This document shows positions 36,301-46,582 of a stretch of 64,000 nucleotides of DNA, in pieces. The notes beneath the pieces are model-generated. The model was not told where the DNA came from. It saw only the letters and a program-made list of their open reading frames with translations, and did not search any database. Numbering within the stretch: position 1 is the first letter of the stretch; every line of letters starts with the position of its first letter. Source of the DNA: Acidobacteriota bacterium (GTDB lineage: Bacteria; Acidobacteriota; Terriglobia; Acidiferrales; UBA7541); contig QHYH01000115.1 of the NCBI GenBank assembly GCA_003223215.1, forward strand, positions 1 to 64,000, given 5' to 3'. The translations under genes were made by a program, and so were the position numbers.

Positions 36301-36810
36301 GTTTCGGAAGTACCGCTGGCGGAGGCGGCGCTCGAGTTTCTCGGCTATCCGCGGGAAATTCGTTTGCATCCGGCGAGCGACACGACGTATTCCTACGCGG
36401 AGCGCAGCAGGACCGGGCCATACGCGCGCGCGGCGGGTAACTACACACGCTATGGTGGCGTGCGCGATCTCCTGAACGCCTCCGATGACCGCTTCGTAGT
36501 GTTTGGCTCCGGCGAGGGCGTAAAACTCGATTTCGACCCGCGCATGCTTCCGGGATTGCCCGCCGGTTGGGTGCGCGATTACTTCTTCTACGCGGATGGC
36601 TTCGAAAAGGATTTGGATTTTTATGCGGCGGATGCGTTTACCGTCGAACCGCTACCGCACCACTCGCTGCTGCCGTATCCCTACCCGGCAGGCAAAGATT
36701 ATCCGAACGATGGAGAACACTTGAACTATCAACTTGGGTACAACACGCGCACACGCTCTGATCGGATGCCGCCGAGCCTGCGGTATCAATACCGAGCCTC
36801 ACCGCGCTGA
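33331..36810 (+). CDS. TPR + FG-GAP + ASPIC/UnbV protein with extra C-terminal domain
   Basis: Very long secreted or membrane-anchored protein (~1160 residues). I use TTG 33331, preceded by AGAGGAAG at 33317-33324, giving a short N-terminus and a hydrophobic anchor (MVLGAGALVCFFGAIG); TTG 33235 and ATG 33358 are alternatives. Order of parts: TPR repeats (about 50-240), FG-GAP repeats with calcium loops (DFDGDGQPD, DFDNDGKTD, DYDHDGDLD, DFDKDGWMD, DYDNDGWLD, DIDGNGDPD), an ASPIC/UnbV domain (GTKVEVYAGTLYQKWEASGASGYLGQN in part). About 450 further residues begin at CPILFSWNGHEYEFIADMIG and have no domain that I can name. Probably a large extracellular binding protein. Confidence 0.85.
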   Translation: MIDSTVRRGMVLGAGALVCFFGAIGRQVVRGTGQDKTAAAKKPERKPNASEAYRLNTLGVAHMNQQRPADAQKYFAQALEADPKFAVARLNLGVALLGQQKLEAARAALTEASVELPNDPYGWYNLGLALKDSGEPEKGIVAFRRVTEITPNEADAYYFIGYLSTQLQKYDDAIAAFEKGLVLNPVHASAEFGLARALQRKGDTEAARQHLARFQKITSEHLGTPFGAGYGDQGKFSTAELPVSTAMEVPPAIAVHFAPEARPFVSKSSGGIPVAIGASTGACFFDFDGDGQPDLFLVNGATNGPSHLLRNLGNGRFEDITQAAGIRLAGSGLGCAAGDFDNDGKTDLAVCLSDGVRLLRNEGEGKLEDVTEKVGIRREKGCVGVTFVDYDHDGDLDLYITMAAGAGSAGNAAHNILWRNNGDSSFTDVSAETALGAAATGAGVVTTDFNNDRAIDFVLAGGATGASILLNPREGKFTPFEAMDFAKEKLPPAVGVVAFDFDKDGWMDLAFTHAGAPGISLWRNVQGKRLERVPLPDFGWQKGWGIAPVDYDNDGWLDLVAAGETANRAELRLLRNLGSRGWSDVTKSVALDEVKLNEPRAIGVADIDGNGDPDLVVTQLGGAPAVLRNNGGNQHSWMSIDLKALNDNKSGIGTKVEVYAGTLYQKWEASGASGYLGQNAAPILAGLGSETNAEVVRLLWPTGVPQDEINLAAKKVQSITELDRRGSSCPILFSWNGHEYEFIADMIGPGVVGHWIAPGERDVPDPDEYLKVPAGSVKPRNGMLSFRFLEPMEETVYLDQVRLLAIDHPAAYEVFPNERFVSAPPFPDGRVIASRNAHPPLGAWDERGHDVLSLISQADRKYVTDFDDLPFAGLAKLHWVELDLGAWDAHKPLRLLIDGYTDYFTATSMYAADQAGVKVMAPHVEAQDAQGKWVRVVEDMGFPAGLERTMIADLTGKLPPGTRRIRIVTNLKIYWDAIHIDQTPDPKDIRVSEVPLAEAALEFLGYPREIRLHPASDTTYSYAERSRTGPYARAAGNYTRYGGVRDLLNASDDRFVVFGSGEGVKLDFDPRMLPGLPAGWVRDYFFYADGFEKDLDFYAADAFTVEPLPHHSLLPYPYPAGKDYPNDGEHLNYQLGYNTRTRSDRMPPSLRYQYRASPR

Positions 36811-36936
36811 AGGCGCTCTGCCTCTACGAGGCTCAGTTTTGTGATGGCGATCGCCTGCTGCTCCTCGCCTTCCACAATGTATCTGCGCGAGGTATACGCA
36901 GTCCATGAGTTTTGTAAAAGCAGTACCCAAAAAAAG

Positions 36937-37839
36937 TCAGTCTTTTTGCGCGAGGAGGGAAGCGCGAGCGGCGGCGAGCTCCTTGCGCTTGGATTTGTCA
37001 ACGTCGGGGAAAGAGAGATTGAGTTCGTTCAGGGCGTCGAGAATGACGCCGGCAACGACGAGGCGCGTGAACCATTTGTTGTCCGCGGGAACTACGTACC
37101 AGGGAGCGTGTTTGGTGGCGGTTTGCTGGATCATTTCCTCGTAGGCTTCTTGGTAGTCCTTCCAAAAGCCGCGCTCTTGCACGTCGGCCATGGAGAATTT
37201 CCAGTTCTTCTTTGAGTCTTCAAGGCGTTCGAGAAAGCGCTGCTTTTGTTCTTCTTTGGAGACGTGCAGGAAGAATTTGCGGATCACCACGCCGTTGCGC
37301 GTGAGATAACGCTCAAAAGCGTTGATGTCTTCGTAGCGCTCCTCCCAGATGTGCTTGGTGACGAGGCGGTCGGGGAGTTTCTGCGCGCGAAGAAACGTGG
37401 GATGCACGCGGACGACGAGGACTTCTTCATAGTAGGAGCGATTAAAGATGCCGATCTTCCCGCGTTCGGGGATGACTTTGTGGTTGCGCCAGAGATAGTC
37501 GCGGTTCAGTTCCTCCGGGCTCGGGGATTTGAAAGAGTGAACGTCGCAGCCCTGCGGGTTGACGCCGGACATGACGTGCTTGATGGCGCCGTCTTTGCCG
37601 GCGGCGTCCATGGCTTGAAAGATGAGCAGAAGAGCCCAACGATCCTGCGCGTAAAGCATTTCCTGGAAGTGGCTGAGGCAGGCGATGCCGTCTTCGAGCA
37701 GGCCTTGCGCGGCGCGCTTGTCCTTGATGCCGTTGGTGTCGGCGGGCTCGAAATCCTTGAGGCGAAACTTTTCACCCTTGGGGATGCAGTAAGGTTCGAT
37801 GATGTGCGAGGCTTCTTTCAACAATTTGTCGTGTTTCAT
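36937..37839 (-). CDS. ppk2: Polyphosphate kinase 2 family protein
   Basis: 300 residues. Transfers phosphate between polyphosphate and nucleotides (PPK2 class I/III type, or AMP/ADP phosphorylation). The Walker A is FQAMDAAGKDG (residues 74-84) and the Walker B region follows in IFNRSYYEEVLVVRVHP. The lid helix (EERYEDINAFERYLTRNG) and FLHVSKEEQKQRF are conserved family segments. Length and single-domain structure match the short PPK2 form. It lies between the convergent large ASPIC gene and the Omp85-type gene, with no clear partner. Which nucleotide it prefers cannot be told. Confidence 0.92.
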   Translation of the reverse strand: MKHDKLLKEASHIIEPYCIPKGEKFRLKDFEPADTNGIKDKRAAQGLLEDGIACLSHFQEMLYAQDRWALLLIFQAMDAAGKDGAIKHVMSGVNPQGCDVHSFKSPSPEELNRDYLWRNHKVIPERGKIGIFNRSYYEEVLVVRVHPTFLRAQKLPDRLVTKHIWEERYEDINAFERYLTRNGVVIRKFFLHVSKEEQKQRFLERLEDSKKNWKFSMADVQERGFWKDYQEAYEEMIQQTATKHAPWYVVPADNKWFTRLVVAGVILDALNELNLSFPDVDKSKRKELAAARASLLAQKD

Positions 37840-37908
37840 GATGAAGCGAGTGTAGTACAGCGGGCGCGGTGCGGAACAGGCAACCTGGAGCGGTGCCCGG
37901 GAACAGGC

Positions 37909-40452
37909 TTAGAACAGCGAGCCGAGTCCCCAGCCGAAAGCGCCGAAGCGATTGTGCGCGTGCAAGAGGGACTTTTCAGAAAGAGGAACCAGGCGGTCGA
38001 GTCGGAGCACGTTGAGCGAGTAGTAAGAGCGAAATGGAACCTGGATTCCGGGGATGGTCCACTGGAGTTGGATGCCTGTCGAGCCGTGAAGAACTCCGTT
38101 GGTGGTGCTGAGCAGATTGGGCTTGCTTGGGCCGAGCCAGTTGGGAAGAAGCCAGCCCGATCCGAGATCGAAGAAGCCCGCGGCCTCGACGCCGTTGCGA
38201 AGCGGTATGCGATATTCCGCATTGGCAGCGGTGATGAGATTGGCACCGGCGTAGGAAGGCGAAAAGACGATTACCCCCGAAGGCGTGGTTCGTTCGGTCA
38301 TGGCCACCGGGCCGAGTTCGCCGTCGCGGAGGCCGCGAACGAATTCATCGCCGTCAAAAAAGCGGGAGTACAGAGGAGCTGCGCCGCGATAACTGCCTGC
38401 GGCGCTGAGGGCGGTACGAAAAGCCCAGGCGTTCGTGGAGGCGAAAAGCGGATCGCGGAAAATGTACGCGGTCTCGCCGGAAGCGTGAACCATGTTTTCG
38501 TTGCCGCCGAGAAAGCTGCCGGAGGCGGAGTCCGAGAAAAGCAAGTGCTCGCTGCCGCTATCGTGCACCCAGGCGGTTCCGAGCGAGCGGCGGGACGTGT
38601 GCGAGCGGAGATCGATGGGAGGCAAGCTGGTCGAACTTGCCGGGGTGGAGAAGGTTTGCTCGGAGAGGGTGCGCGACAAAGTGTAGTTGACGCCGAAGGA
38701 ATCGGAGTTGCTGAGCGCGTAGGTCCAGGGCACGCTGATGCCTTCGCTGCGGGAATGGAGGAATGGTCCCTGGACGCCGTGCCTGAAGCGCGGCCGGATC
38801 ACATTGTCAAAAATGGAAAACGCAAGCGAGCCGCGCGTGCCGAAGATGCCTTCTTTGGCGATGCCCAGGAGCAATTGCAGACTTTCCGGGCCGCCTTCGA
38901 GTTTTGCGGTGAGCAATTCTTCGTGATCGAGCAGATCGAAGACCGTATAGGCGAGGCCGAACGTGCTGCCGAACTGAGCGCGGCCGCCGTCAAAGGTAAC
39001 CCGCTGCTGGCCAATTTCTTCGAGACGAATGGAGATATCAGCGGTGTGGCGGCCGTCGTCGAGCTGGATTTGAATGTTCTCCCTGCGAATAGGCTTGAAG
39101 TAGCCGGTGCGCGCAAGTCTCGTGAGGCCGACTTCCAGGGCGTGCTCATCGAGCGGGTAGCCTTCGCCGAGAGGAATGCGGCGCCGAACGAAGCGATCGT
39201 TGAATTTGTGCAGACCCTGGAATTCGATGCGGCGCACAAGATAAGGAGGCCAATCGCCAAGATTGAGCCTTAGGCGGACAGAATGCTCTTCGGGATCGAA
39301 GATAGGATGGGCGTCTACGGTTTGCAAAAAACCGGATTTTGAATCGCGCGAGCGAAGGCGCGCCGAACAGAGGCGCCGAAGCTTGTCGACTTCCTCCTGT
39401 GAGAAGGCGCGTCCCCCGTCGATGGCGGGGAAGAGCAGCGGCTTGCCACTGTGATTTTCGATGGCTTGCTGAAGAGCTTGGTTGGGCTCGATCGATTCGA
39501 GACGGTAGAACGGGCCTGCCTGGACGGGGATGGAGAGTAAGAGCCCTGGGCGCGCTCGCTGGTGAGGAAACGGAAACCCGTTGCGCGGACGCTCTTTGAT
39601 TTCTGCCACCCGGGCGTTGCCGACTCGCGCTTCCGGATACCCGTGGTTTTGGAAATAGTCCAAAATGCGCCGGCGATCTTCTTCGAATGCACTTTGCGTG
39701 TATGCATTTTTGCCTCGCAGAGATGCCAGTGGCTTCCGCGGCGCGATGTTTTGCATCTGCGCGCGCAAGAGCTTTTCTGAAACGCCTGGACGGCCTTCAA
39801 AGCGAACTTGCCGGACGGGAAGATGCGGGCCGTCGACGATCTCAAAGAGCGCGTTGAGGGTGGCGTTCGCTCGCGGTTGTCGATGAATTCGGACGGAAGC
39901 CGCGGGATAGCCCAACTCGTTCAGAGCCGTGCGAATGGCCAGGGCCATTCGGTGGAGTGCTGCGGGATCGGCAGGTTTGCCAAGACCTGGGGCGAGCTTG
40001 TTTTCTTCGAGCAATTTTTCGATCTGCTTTTGCGAGAGCACCCGCGAGCCGGCATATTCGACACGCGAGAGAAAGGGCTCCTCATCGAAGTGAAAAAGAA
40101 GAGCCACGCGTTCCTGGGGCGGAGAGGCTTGAGAATCGAGCGCGCTTCGCGGGAGTTCCTCCACGCGAATGGCGGCAAACCAGCCGAGCCTGCTGAGAGT
40201 TCGAAGATCATTGCGGAGCTTCCCGGCGTCAAACCGATCCCCCGGATGCAGAGAAAGCTGCGCTCGAACCGCTGCGGAAGAGATATGTCGCAGGCCAACG
40301 AACTCGAGGGAAGCAACGATGGAAATTCCTTTGGCGGTGGGACTTCGAACGGCGGAGGCGGGCGCGAGGATCGCGGTTTGCGCCAGAATCGGAACCCCGG
40401 CCACAGACACGAACAGCAACCCGACGGAAACTCTCAACCAGCGCACCGGCAT
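37909..40452 (-). CDS. Omp85/BamA-family outer membrane protein with POTRA domains
   Basis: About 847 residues. ATG 40452 follows a very close AAGGAG (40455-40460) and gives a signal peptide (VSVGLLFVSVAGVPILAQ). POTRA-type repeats follow: LEFVGLRHISSAAVRAQLSL, VEYAGSRVLSQKQIEKLL, VRFEGRPGVSEKLLRAQM, IEFQGLHKFNDRFVRRRI. The C-terminal third is a beta barrel that ends FGAFGWGLGSLF, an aromatic last strand. Omp85 proteins insert or secrete outer membrane proteins (BamA, TamA, TpsB); four or more POTRA units suggest a BamA/TamA-like role, but a second divergent copy is also usual in this phylum. It is transcribed divergently from agmatinase. Confidence 0.86.
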   Translation of the reverse strand: MPVRWLRVSVGLLFVSVAGVPILAQTAILAPASAVRSPTAKGISIVASLEFVGLRHISSAAVRAQLSLHPGDRFDAGKLRNDLRTLSRLGWFAAIRVEELPRSALDSQASPPQERVALLFHFDEEPFLSRVEYAGSRVLSQKQIEKLLEENKLAPGLGKPADPAALHRMALAIRTALNELGYPAASVRIHRQPRANATLNALFEIVDGPHLPVRQVRFEGRPGVSEKLLRAQMQNIAPRKPLASLRGKNAYTQSAFEEDRRRILDYFQNHGYPEARVGNARVAEIKERPRNGFPFPHQRARPGLLLSIPVQAGPFYRLESIEPNQALQQAIENHSGKPLLFPAIDGGRAFSQEEVDKLRRLCSARLRSRDSKSGFLQTVDAHPIFDPEEHSVRLRLNLGDWPPYLVRRIEFQGLHKFNDRFVRRRIPLGEGYPLDEHALEVGLTRLARTGYFKPIRRENIQIQLDDGRHTADISIRLEEIGQQRVTFDGGRAQFGSTFGLAYTVFDLLDHEELLTAKLEGGPESLQLLLGIAKEGIFGTRGSLAFSIFDNVIRPRFRHGVQGPFLHSRSEGISVPWTYALSNSDSFGVNYTLSRTLSEQTFSTPASSTSLPPIDLRSHTSRRSLGTAWVHDSGSEHLLFSDSASGSFLGGNENMVHASGETAYIFRDPLFASTNAWAFRTALSAAGSYRGAAPLYSRFFDGDEFVRGLRDGELGPVAMTERTTPSGVIVFSPSYAGANLITAANAEYRIPLRNGVEAAGFFDLGSGWLLPNWLGPSKPNLLSTTNGVLHGSTGIQLQWTIPGIQVPFRSYYSLNVLRLDRLVPLSEKSLLHAHNRFGAFGWGLGSLF

Positions 40453-40549
40453 ATCTCCTTCGACCGAGGAGAACGATGGAACAGATGAGCGGTTCGGTCG
40501 CCGGGTTGTCTGCTTTGACTTTAATCGCGGCAGGAACCGGAAATTCCGT

Positions 40550-41473
40550 TTGCCGCATCCTGAGCCCACCGACGCGTTAACCTACGCACGGTTTACCGGT
40601 GTGTCGACGTTTATGCGGTTACCGCATATTACGGATCCGGAAGAACTGGAAGTCGCGCTGATTGGGGTTCCGTTTGACGGCGGGACCACCTACCGGTCGG
40701 GGCCTCGCTTCGGTCCGCGGCACGTGCGCGAGCAATCGGCGATCATTCGTCCCTGGAACCCGGTCTTGCAGGTGAACCCGTTTGCCAAGCACCGCACCGC
40801 GGATTTTGGCGACCTGCCCGTGAATCCGCTCTCCATCGAGGATACTTTCCGGCGCATTGAAAAAGGCGTCGCGCCGCTCCTCGATGCGCAGGTGCGTTGC
40901 GTGTGCGTGGGCGGAGATCACTCCGTCAGCCTACCGCTGTTGCGGGCGGTGGCGAGGAAACACGGGACGGTCTCACTCGTCCAGTTCGATGCGCACAACG
41001 ATCTCTGGGATGAATATTTCGGCAGCAAGTATTCTCATGGCACGCCGTTCCGCCGGGCGTTTGAGGAAGGGCTCCTCGAGGACGGACGCGTTTTGCAGGT
41101 TGGCCTGCGCGGACAGGTCTATGGCGAGCGGGACTTCGATTTCGCGCGCGAACACCGGGTGAAGATGGTGACGGCCGAGGAACTTCAAAGCCAAGGAATG
41201 GCTATGGTGCGAAAGCATCTGCGCGCCTTCCGCGGCAAGGCTGTGTACGTCACCCTGGATATCGACGTGGTTGATCCGGCCTACGCTCCCGGAACCGGAA
41301 CGCCGCAAGTAGGCGGACTGACCAGCATGCAAATTCTCGAGCTGGTTCGCGCGCTCCGTGGATTGCAGATCGTCGGATGCGATCTCGTGGAAGTCTCGCC
41401 GCCTTACGATACGGGCGAAATCACTTCCTTGCTGGCTGCCAATCTCCTTTTTGAATTGCTGTGCGTCCTTTAA
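40550..41473 (+). CDS. speB: Agmatinase/ureohydrolase family protein
   Basis: About 307 residues with TTG 40550 as start (PHPEPTDALTYARF next); a longer reading would overlap the divergent Omp85 gene. Hydrolyses agmatine or a related guanidino compound to putrescine and urea. All manganese ligands are visible: His in VGGDHSVSL, Asp-Ala-His-Asn-Asp in QFDAHNDLWD, and Asp-Ile-Asp in TLDIDVVDPAYAPG. The PFDGGTTYRSGPRFGP substrate loop is typical of agmatinase and its relatives. The next gene, an amino-acid permease, starts immediately after the stop, suggesting coupled uptake and degradation. Confidence 0.88.
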   Translation: MPHPEPTDALTYARFTGVSTFMRLPHITDPEELEVALIGVPFDGGTTYRSGPRFGPRHVREQSAIIRPWNPVLQVNPFAKHRTADFGDLPVNPLSIEDTFRRIEKGVAPLLDAQVRCVCVGGDHSVSLPLLRAVARKHGTVSLVQFDAHNDLWDEYFGSKYSHGTPFRRAFEEGLLEDGRVLQVGLRGQVYGERDFDFAREHRVKMVTAEELQSQGMAMVRKHLRAFRGKAVYVTLDIDVVDPAYAPGTGTPQVGGLTSMQILELVRALRGLQIVGCDLVEVSPPYDTGEITSLLAANLLFELLCVL

Positions 41474-42790
41474 ATGGCCACGCTCGCGCGCAAACTTCGA
41501 TTGCACGATTATTTCGCGCTGGCCTTCGGCACGATGATCGGCACGGGCTGGCTCGTGCTGATGGACGATTGGCTAGGGCGCGGTGGGCCACTCGGCGCCG
41601 TGTTGGGATACGTGATCGGCGGAATCATTCTGCTGCCGGTCGGCTACGTTTATGGCCAGTGGGTCCGCCGGCTTCCCGATGCTGCCGGTGAGGCGGCGTA
41701 CACCGCAGAAGTGTTTCCCTCGATCATCAGTTATTTCACCGGCTGGATGATGCTGCTGGCGTATTTCATCGTGTGCCCCTGGGAAGCGGTCGCGCTCGGA
41801 AAGCTGGCGGCATACATCTTCCCGTCGTTGAATAGTCTGGAACTCTACCGCATCGGAGACCAGCCGGTGTTTCTGCCGCGACTGGCGCTGGGTGTGGCGC
41901 TCACGATATTCCTTGGAGTGTTGAACTATCGCGGAATTCGTTTGAGCGCAAATTTCCAGAAGCTGATGACCAGCGCCGTGCTGCTGTGTTTTCTGGTGGT
42001 CCTGGCGGTCAGCGCAACTCGCGGCGCGCCTGCCAACTTTCATCCCTTGTTCAGCTCGACCCCGCTGGTTTCGATCCTGCTCACGCTACAGATCGTGCCG
42101 TACTTCATGACCGGTTTCGAATCCGCACCCAAATATGCGGAGGAGTCGAACCCGGAATTTCGCGAGGGGAGCTACATGTGGGCCATCGCGCTGGCTTTAG
42201 GTGTTGGAGCTTTTTTTTACGCCATGTGCATCGCCGCGGTGACCTACGTTGCGCCCTGGCAAGAGTTGCTGGGCAAGCGTTTTGCCACGGCCATCGCGTT
42301 TGAAACCGCATTGAAAGCACGTTGGCCCGTGTCTCTGATTTTCACCATGGCTTTGCTTGGCCTTTTCCAGTGCTTCAACGGAAATTTTGCCGCTTCAACA
42401 CGCCTGCTCTTTGCCTTTGGCCGACGCGGAACGATCCCTTCAAGTTTTGGCGGCGTGCACCAGCGATTCCAAACGCCGTACGTTGCGGTCCTGGGCGTCA
42501 CCGCGGGATCACTTGCAGGCCTTTTCCTGGGAGATGCGTTGCTCGTCCCGGTGACGGAGGTGGGCTCGATGGCATCGGCTTTAGGCTGGTTCGCCGCGTG
42601 CGCTTCGTTTTGGATGGCGGAGAAGCGCGCCGGGATGAGAATGGTGACTGGTCTGGGAATTCTCGTCTCGTTCACACTGATTTTAATGAAGATGCTGCCG
42701 GTTTTCCCCGGGCACTTTTCCCCCGCGGAGTGGATGGCATTCGGGATTTGGGTCGGGCTGGGAGGGGCACTCCACTGGGGAAGGGGCTGA
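41474..42790 (+). CDS. APC-family amino acid/polyamine permease
   Basis: 438-residue polytopic transporter with roughly 12 hydrophobic segments. The first helix carries the APC substrate-binding signature (FALAFGTMIGTGWLVLMDDW). Other family marks are GWMMLLAYFIVCPWEAVALG, YFMTGFESAPKYAEES and FQCFNGNFAASTRLLFAFGR. Its ATG (41474) directly follows the agmatinase stop (TAA-ATG), so both are translationally coupled. Import of agmatine, arginine or a polyamine is a reasonable inference from that context, but substrate specificity is not readable from sequence. Confidence 0.9.
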   Translation: MATLARKLRLHDYFALAFGTMIGTGWLVLMDDWLGRGGPLGAVLGYVIGGIILLPVGYVYGQWVRRLPDAAGEAAYTAEVFPSIISYFTGWMMLLAYFIVCPWEAVALGKLAAYIFPSLNSLELYRIGDQPVFLPRLALGVALTIFLGVLNYRGIRLSANFQKLMTSAVLLCFLVVLAVSATRGAPANFHPLFSSTPLVSILLTLQIVPYFMTGFESAPKYAEESNPEFREGSYMWAIALALGVGAFFYAMCIAAVTYVAPWQELLGKRFATAIAFETALKARWPVSLIFTMALLGLFQCFNGNFAASTRLLFAFGRRGTIPSSFGGVHQRFQTPYVAVLGVTAGSLAGLFLGDALLVPVTEVGSMASALGWFAACASFWMAEKRAGMRMVTGLGILVSFTLILMKMLPVFPGHFSPAEWMAFGIWVGLGGALHWGRG

Positions 42791-42835
42791 GGTCAGGCTC
42801 ATGTATACTTCCGAAGGCAAGACACTTAGCGAGCG

Positions 42836-43648
42836 ATGATTCCATTCCTCCATCTTGGGCCGCTGACGATTCCGACATTTGGGCTGATGGTCGCCGCAGG
42901 CTTGCTGGTCTCCGCGTATGTGTTGCAAGCGGATTTTGACCGGCGGCGGGATACTTTTCTGAAGAGCGGCTACTTGAAGGAGAGCAACGAGCCTAGTCAC
43001 CACGACGAGGGCTTTCTGGTCATCGGCATTGCGGGTCTGAGCGGACTTGTGGGCGCCCGTCTGTATCACGTCTTGGAGAGCCCGCGGGAGCTGATGGCCA
43101 ATCCATCGCTGCTCGTCAGCCGGTTCGGATTTGCGTGGTTCGGCGGATTTCTTGGCGGGTTTGTCGCGCTGATTTTCCTGGCAAAGTACTATCGCATTCC
43201 AGCGCTGGAGTTCATGGATGTGTGCTCGCCCGCAGCAGCCGTGGGTTACGCGATCGGGCGCATTGGATGTTTGCTTTCCGGTGACGGCGACTACGGTGTT
43301 CCGACGAAACTTCCGTGGGGCATGAGCTTCCCAAATGGTGTGGTCCCAACCACTGCGCGCGTGCACCCGACGCCCATCTACGAGTTTCTAATCTGGATGT
43401 TGATCGCGACGATCTTATGGCAGTTGGGGAAGAAAACGCTGGGTGGAGAAGCACCGGGCAAAGTATTTTGCGCTTATCTTATTTCGACCGGTGTTGCGCG
43501 GTTCGGAATCGAATTCATCCGCATCAATCCGAAGTCTTTTTTGGGCATGTCCAACGCGCAGACAGCGAGCCTTGTCTCGATACTTCTAGGAATCATCCTT
43601 GTCGTGCGAATCAAATCCAATAAGCAAAAAGGCAACGCTACGGTGTGA
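42836..43648 (+). CDS. lgt: Prolipoprotein diacylglyceryl transferase
   Basis: 270 residues, start ATG 42836; a TATACT promoter-like box is at 42804-42809. Transfers diacylglycerol from phosphatidylglycerol to the lipobox Cys of prolipoproteins in the inner membrane. The signature reads GYAIGRIGCLLSGDGDYG: the essential Arg is present, while the Asn and Glu of the enterobacterial GRIGNFINGE form are Cys and Asp here, as in many non-proteobacterial enzymes. The conserved VHPTPIYE segment and about six membrane helices are visible. It begins 46 bases after the permease gene. Confidence 0.9.
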   Translation: MIPFLHLGPLTIPTFGLMVAAGLLVSAYVLQADFDRRRDTFLKSGYLKESNEPSHHDEGFLVIGIAGLSGLVGARLYHVLESPRELMANPSLLVSRFGFAWFGGFLGGFVALIFLAKYYRIPALEFMDVCSPAAAVGYAIGRIGCLLSGDGDYGVPTKLPWGMSFPNGVVPTTARVHPTPIYEFLIWMLIATILWQLGKKTLGGEAPGKVFCAYLISTGVARFGIEFIRINPKSFLGMSNAQTASLVSILLGIILVVRIKSNKQKGNATV

Positions 43649-43830
43649 GCGTCACGTTGGATGGCAACATGAATTGTCCGGATAGCGTGTCGCGAGCCCG
43701 AAACGGCACGCCGCAAAAAAATCGTGACGATACCTCCCCCGGGTCGGGAGAAAGATTCACCTTATCCCCCGGTTGAGGATTACCAGACCGTCGACTCCAA
43801 GCATTCAAAGTCGCCTCAAGACACAAAGCG

Positions 43831-46497
<2,667 letters not shown>

Positions 46498-46567
46498 CCT
46501 GGCGATCCTTTCGCTCCTGGAGAGCAGCTTTCTATCATAGCCGAAATCGCATCGGCGCGCCGGGGGC

Positions 46568-46573
46568 TATACT
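46568..46573 (+). promoter_or_regulatory. Candidate -10 box of the radical SAM/ATP-grasp operon
   Basis: TATACT, 9 bases before the ATG at 46583, in the short aconitase/radical SAM divergent region. If it is used, transcription would begin only a few bases before the start codon, leaving an almost leaderless mRNA. No convincing -35 element was found. Confidence 0.35.
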
Positions 46574-46582
46574 AATAGGGAA

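Noticed and set aside
37246-39273. 675-codon plus-strand frame opposite PPK2 and the Omp85-type gene
   Set aside because: Covers two well supported genes on the other strand; Ala/Glu/Gly-rich shadow without motifs.
43720-43760. CTCCC/GGGAG inverted repeat between lgt and acnA considered as a bidirectional terminator
   Set aside because: Short stem, GC loop and no T-tract on either side.
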